Shown in pieces: positions 63,436 to 64,000 of a stretch of 64,000 nt of DNA. The stretch lies in assembly GCF_050942215.1 (NCBI RefSeq), contig NZ_CP192056.1, positions 5,456,001-5,520,000 on the forward strand, given 5' to 3'. The position numbers and the translations under genes are program-made. Position 1 is the first letter of the stretch. Every line of letters begins with the position of its first letter. This DNA comes from Sphaerimonospora sp050942215. Its GTDB lineage: Bacteria > Actinomycetota > Actinomycetes > Streptosporangiales > Streptosporangiaceae. Under the pieces are notes generated by a model, which was given only the letters and a program-made list of their open reading frames with translations, searched no databases and was not told the DNA's origin.

Positions 63436-63603
63436 GGTCAAACATGTCGCCCTACCCCGGGAGGTGCCATGCCCAAACATCACGGCCCGAAGCCGGCGAA
63501 GGTGCCCGAGGAAAGCCGTTCGCTAGGTTCGAGGCTCACCGAGCGGTGGACGCGCCGTCTCCTCGAGATCCGCTCGGAAGATCAGAAAAGCGCAGGACAG
63601 TAA
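63436..63603 (+). promoter_or_regulatory. ehu upstream leader, paralogous to the ect leader
   Basis: It carries GGTCAAA (63436), CCTACCCCGGG (63451), AAACATC (63475), GTTCGCTAGGTTCG (63518) and CAGAAAA (63583), in the same order as upstream of ectA. CCCCGGG (63455) can pair with CCCGAGG (63505) at six of seven positions. It overlaps a small reading frame, so selection may act on RNA or DNA rather than on the peptide. Confidence 0.6.
63469..63603 (+). CDS. Small basic 44-residue protein before ehuB
   Basis: ATG at 63469 follows GGGAGG with four bases between. The peptide begins MPKHHGPKPAKVPEESRS and ends SEDQKSAGQ; it is basic with a Trp-containing helix (LTERWTRRLLEIRS). No family is recognised. 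Its stop lies 28 bases before the ehuB start, so it may be translated as a leader. The matching region upstream of ectA has in-frame stops, so the peptide is not conserved between the two copies. Confidence 0.5.
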   Translation: MPKHHGPKPAKVPEESRSLGSRLTERWTRRLLEIRSEDQKSAGQ

Positions 63604-63631
63604 ACCGCAGCGACACGAACGGGAGCGGAAT

Positions 63632-64000
63632 GTGACGGCCCAGAGATGGACGCGTCGTGATTTCTTCAGGAGTTCGGGTCTGACGGCGGCGGCAGTGATC
63701 GGCGGGCCCGCCCTGCTCACCGCCTGCAGCCGCGTCGACGACAGCAGTGGCAGCGCCACCTCCGCCACAGCGGAGACCGGTGCCGACCCGCTCGCCCGGT
63801 TCAGGGAGGCGGGCACGATCAAGGTGGGCGTCGCCAACGAGCAGCCGTACGGATACCGCGACAAGTCCGGGAACCTGACCGGCGAGGCCCCCGAGGTGGC
63901 ACGGGCGATCTTCAAATCGCTGGGCATCGACAACCTTGAGGCGCAGATCGTCGACTCCTTCGGTTCGCTGATCCCCGGGCTGCAGTCCAAGCAGTACGAC
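63632..64000 (+). CDS. ehuB: Ectoine/hydroxyectoine ABC transporter substrate-binding protein EhuB (3' partial)
   Basis: The first 123 residues are present; the gene runs off the window. GTG at 63632 follows GGGAG. The N-terminus has a twin-arginine motif (WTRRDFFRSSG), a hydrophobic stretch and lipobox ALLTAC (Cys at about 32), so it is probably a Tat-exported lipoprotein. The mature part begins the family 3 solute-binding fold: REAGTIKVGVANEQPYGYRD, then LTGEAPEVARAIFKSLGI and DSFGSLIPGLQSKQYD. This matches EhuB, and the adjacent ectABCD supports ectoine uptake. A general amino-acid-binding protein is the alternative. Confidence 0.85.
   Translation, partial: MTAQRWTRRDFFRSSGLTAAAVIGGPALLTACSRVDDSSGSATSATAETGADPLARFREAGTIKVGVANEQPYGYRDKSGNLTGEAPEVARAIFKSLGIDNLEAQIVDSFGSLIPGLQSKQYD

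Overview
The window is about 70% GC with strong third-position G/C bias and frequent GTG starts. It carries mycothiol chemistry (Mca), F420/PPOX-type enzymes, an actinobacterial enolase/FtsB/DUF501/Ppx operon and a complete ectABCD operon. This points to a filamentous actinomycete. The gene content fits the order Streptosporangiales, but family-level placement is an inference from gene style, not from a search.

Region 1 (1-7300) is accessory. It holds the 3' end of a large secreted/wall protein with DNRLRE and Ig-like modules ending in a NucA/NucB nuclease tip. A DUF6461 gene follows and is a candidate immunity gene. Next come an ISAs1 transposase remnant, an intact IS5-family element and a small Imm1-like gene. 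Region 2 (7400-28700) is chromosomal housekeeping: NlpC/P60 hydrolase, greA, DUF4307, mca with two small partners, a DUF255 thioredoxin-fold protein, an Rpn-like nuclease, a class A PBP, an Lrp regulator divergent from hppD, an M1 peptidase, ilvA, a ROK kinase, a FIST protein and a MoxR/VWA pair.

Region 3 (28700-34100) contains two copies of an undescribed interspersed element built from inverted copies of GTGATCTTGCA. The copies bracket a block with a RelE-like toxin remnant, a DUF2269 membrane protein ending at an IS200/IS605-type terminus, an MFS exporter and metB. cbs lies just beyond the second copy; metB and cbs are the two transsulfuration genes. Region 4 (34200-45800) holds a SGNH hydrolase, a propeller lipoprotein, a thiolase, a PPOX protein, DUF4287, a BI-1 protein, an orphan histidine kinase, a class I tRNA with a UAA anticodon, NADH dehydrogenase type 2 under Rex-like operators, a uracil-DNA glycosylase and a P450.

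Region 5 (46000-57000) is the conserved mfd-surA-mazG-eno-ftsB-DUF501-ppx block on the minus strand, then a methyltransferase and an APS kinase fused to a degenerate ATP-sulfurylase domain. Region 6 (57000-64000) has a GH26-like lipoprotein, a small kinase-like gene pair and ectABCD. The window ends inside a putative ehuB, the ectoine ABC-transporter binding protein. The upstream regions of ectA and of the ehu genes are collinear paralogues about 325 bp long. Each has a TGTGA-N6-TCACA box and five conserved blocks at nearly identical spacing. This suggests one shared regulatory or leader-RNA module for ectoine synthesis and uptake.
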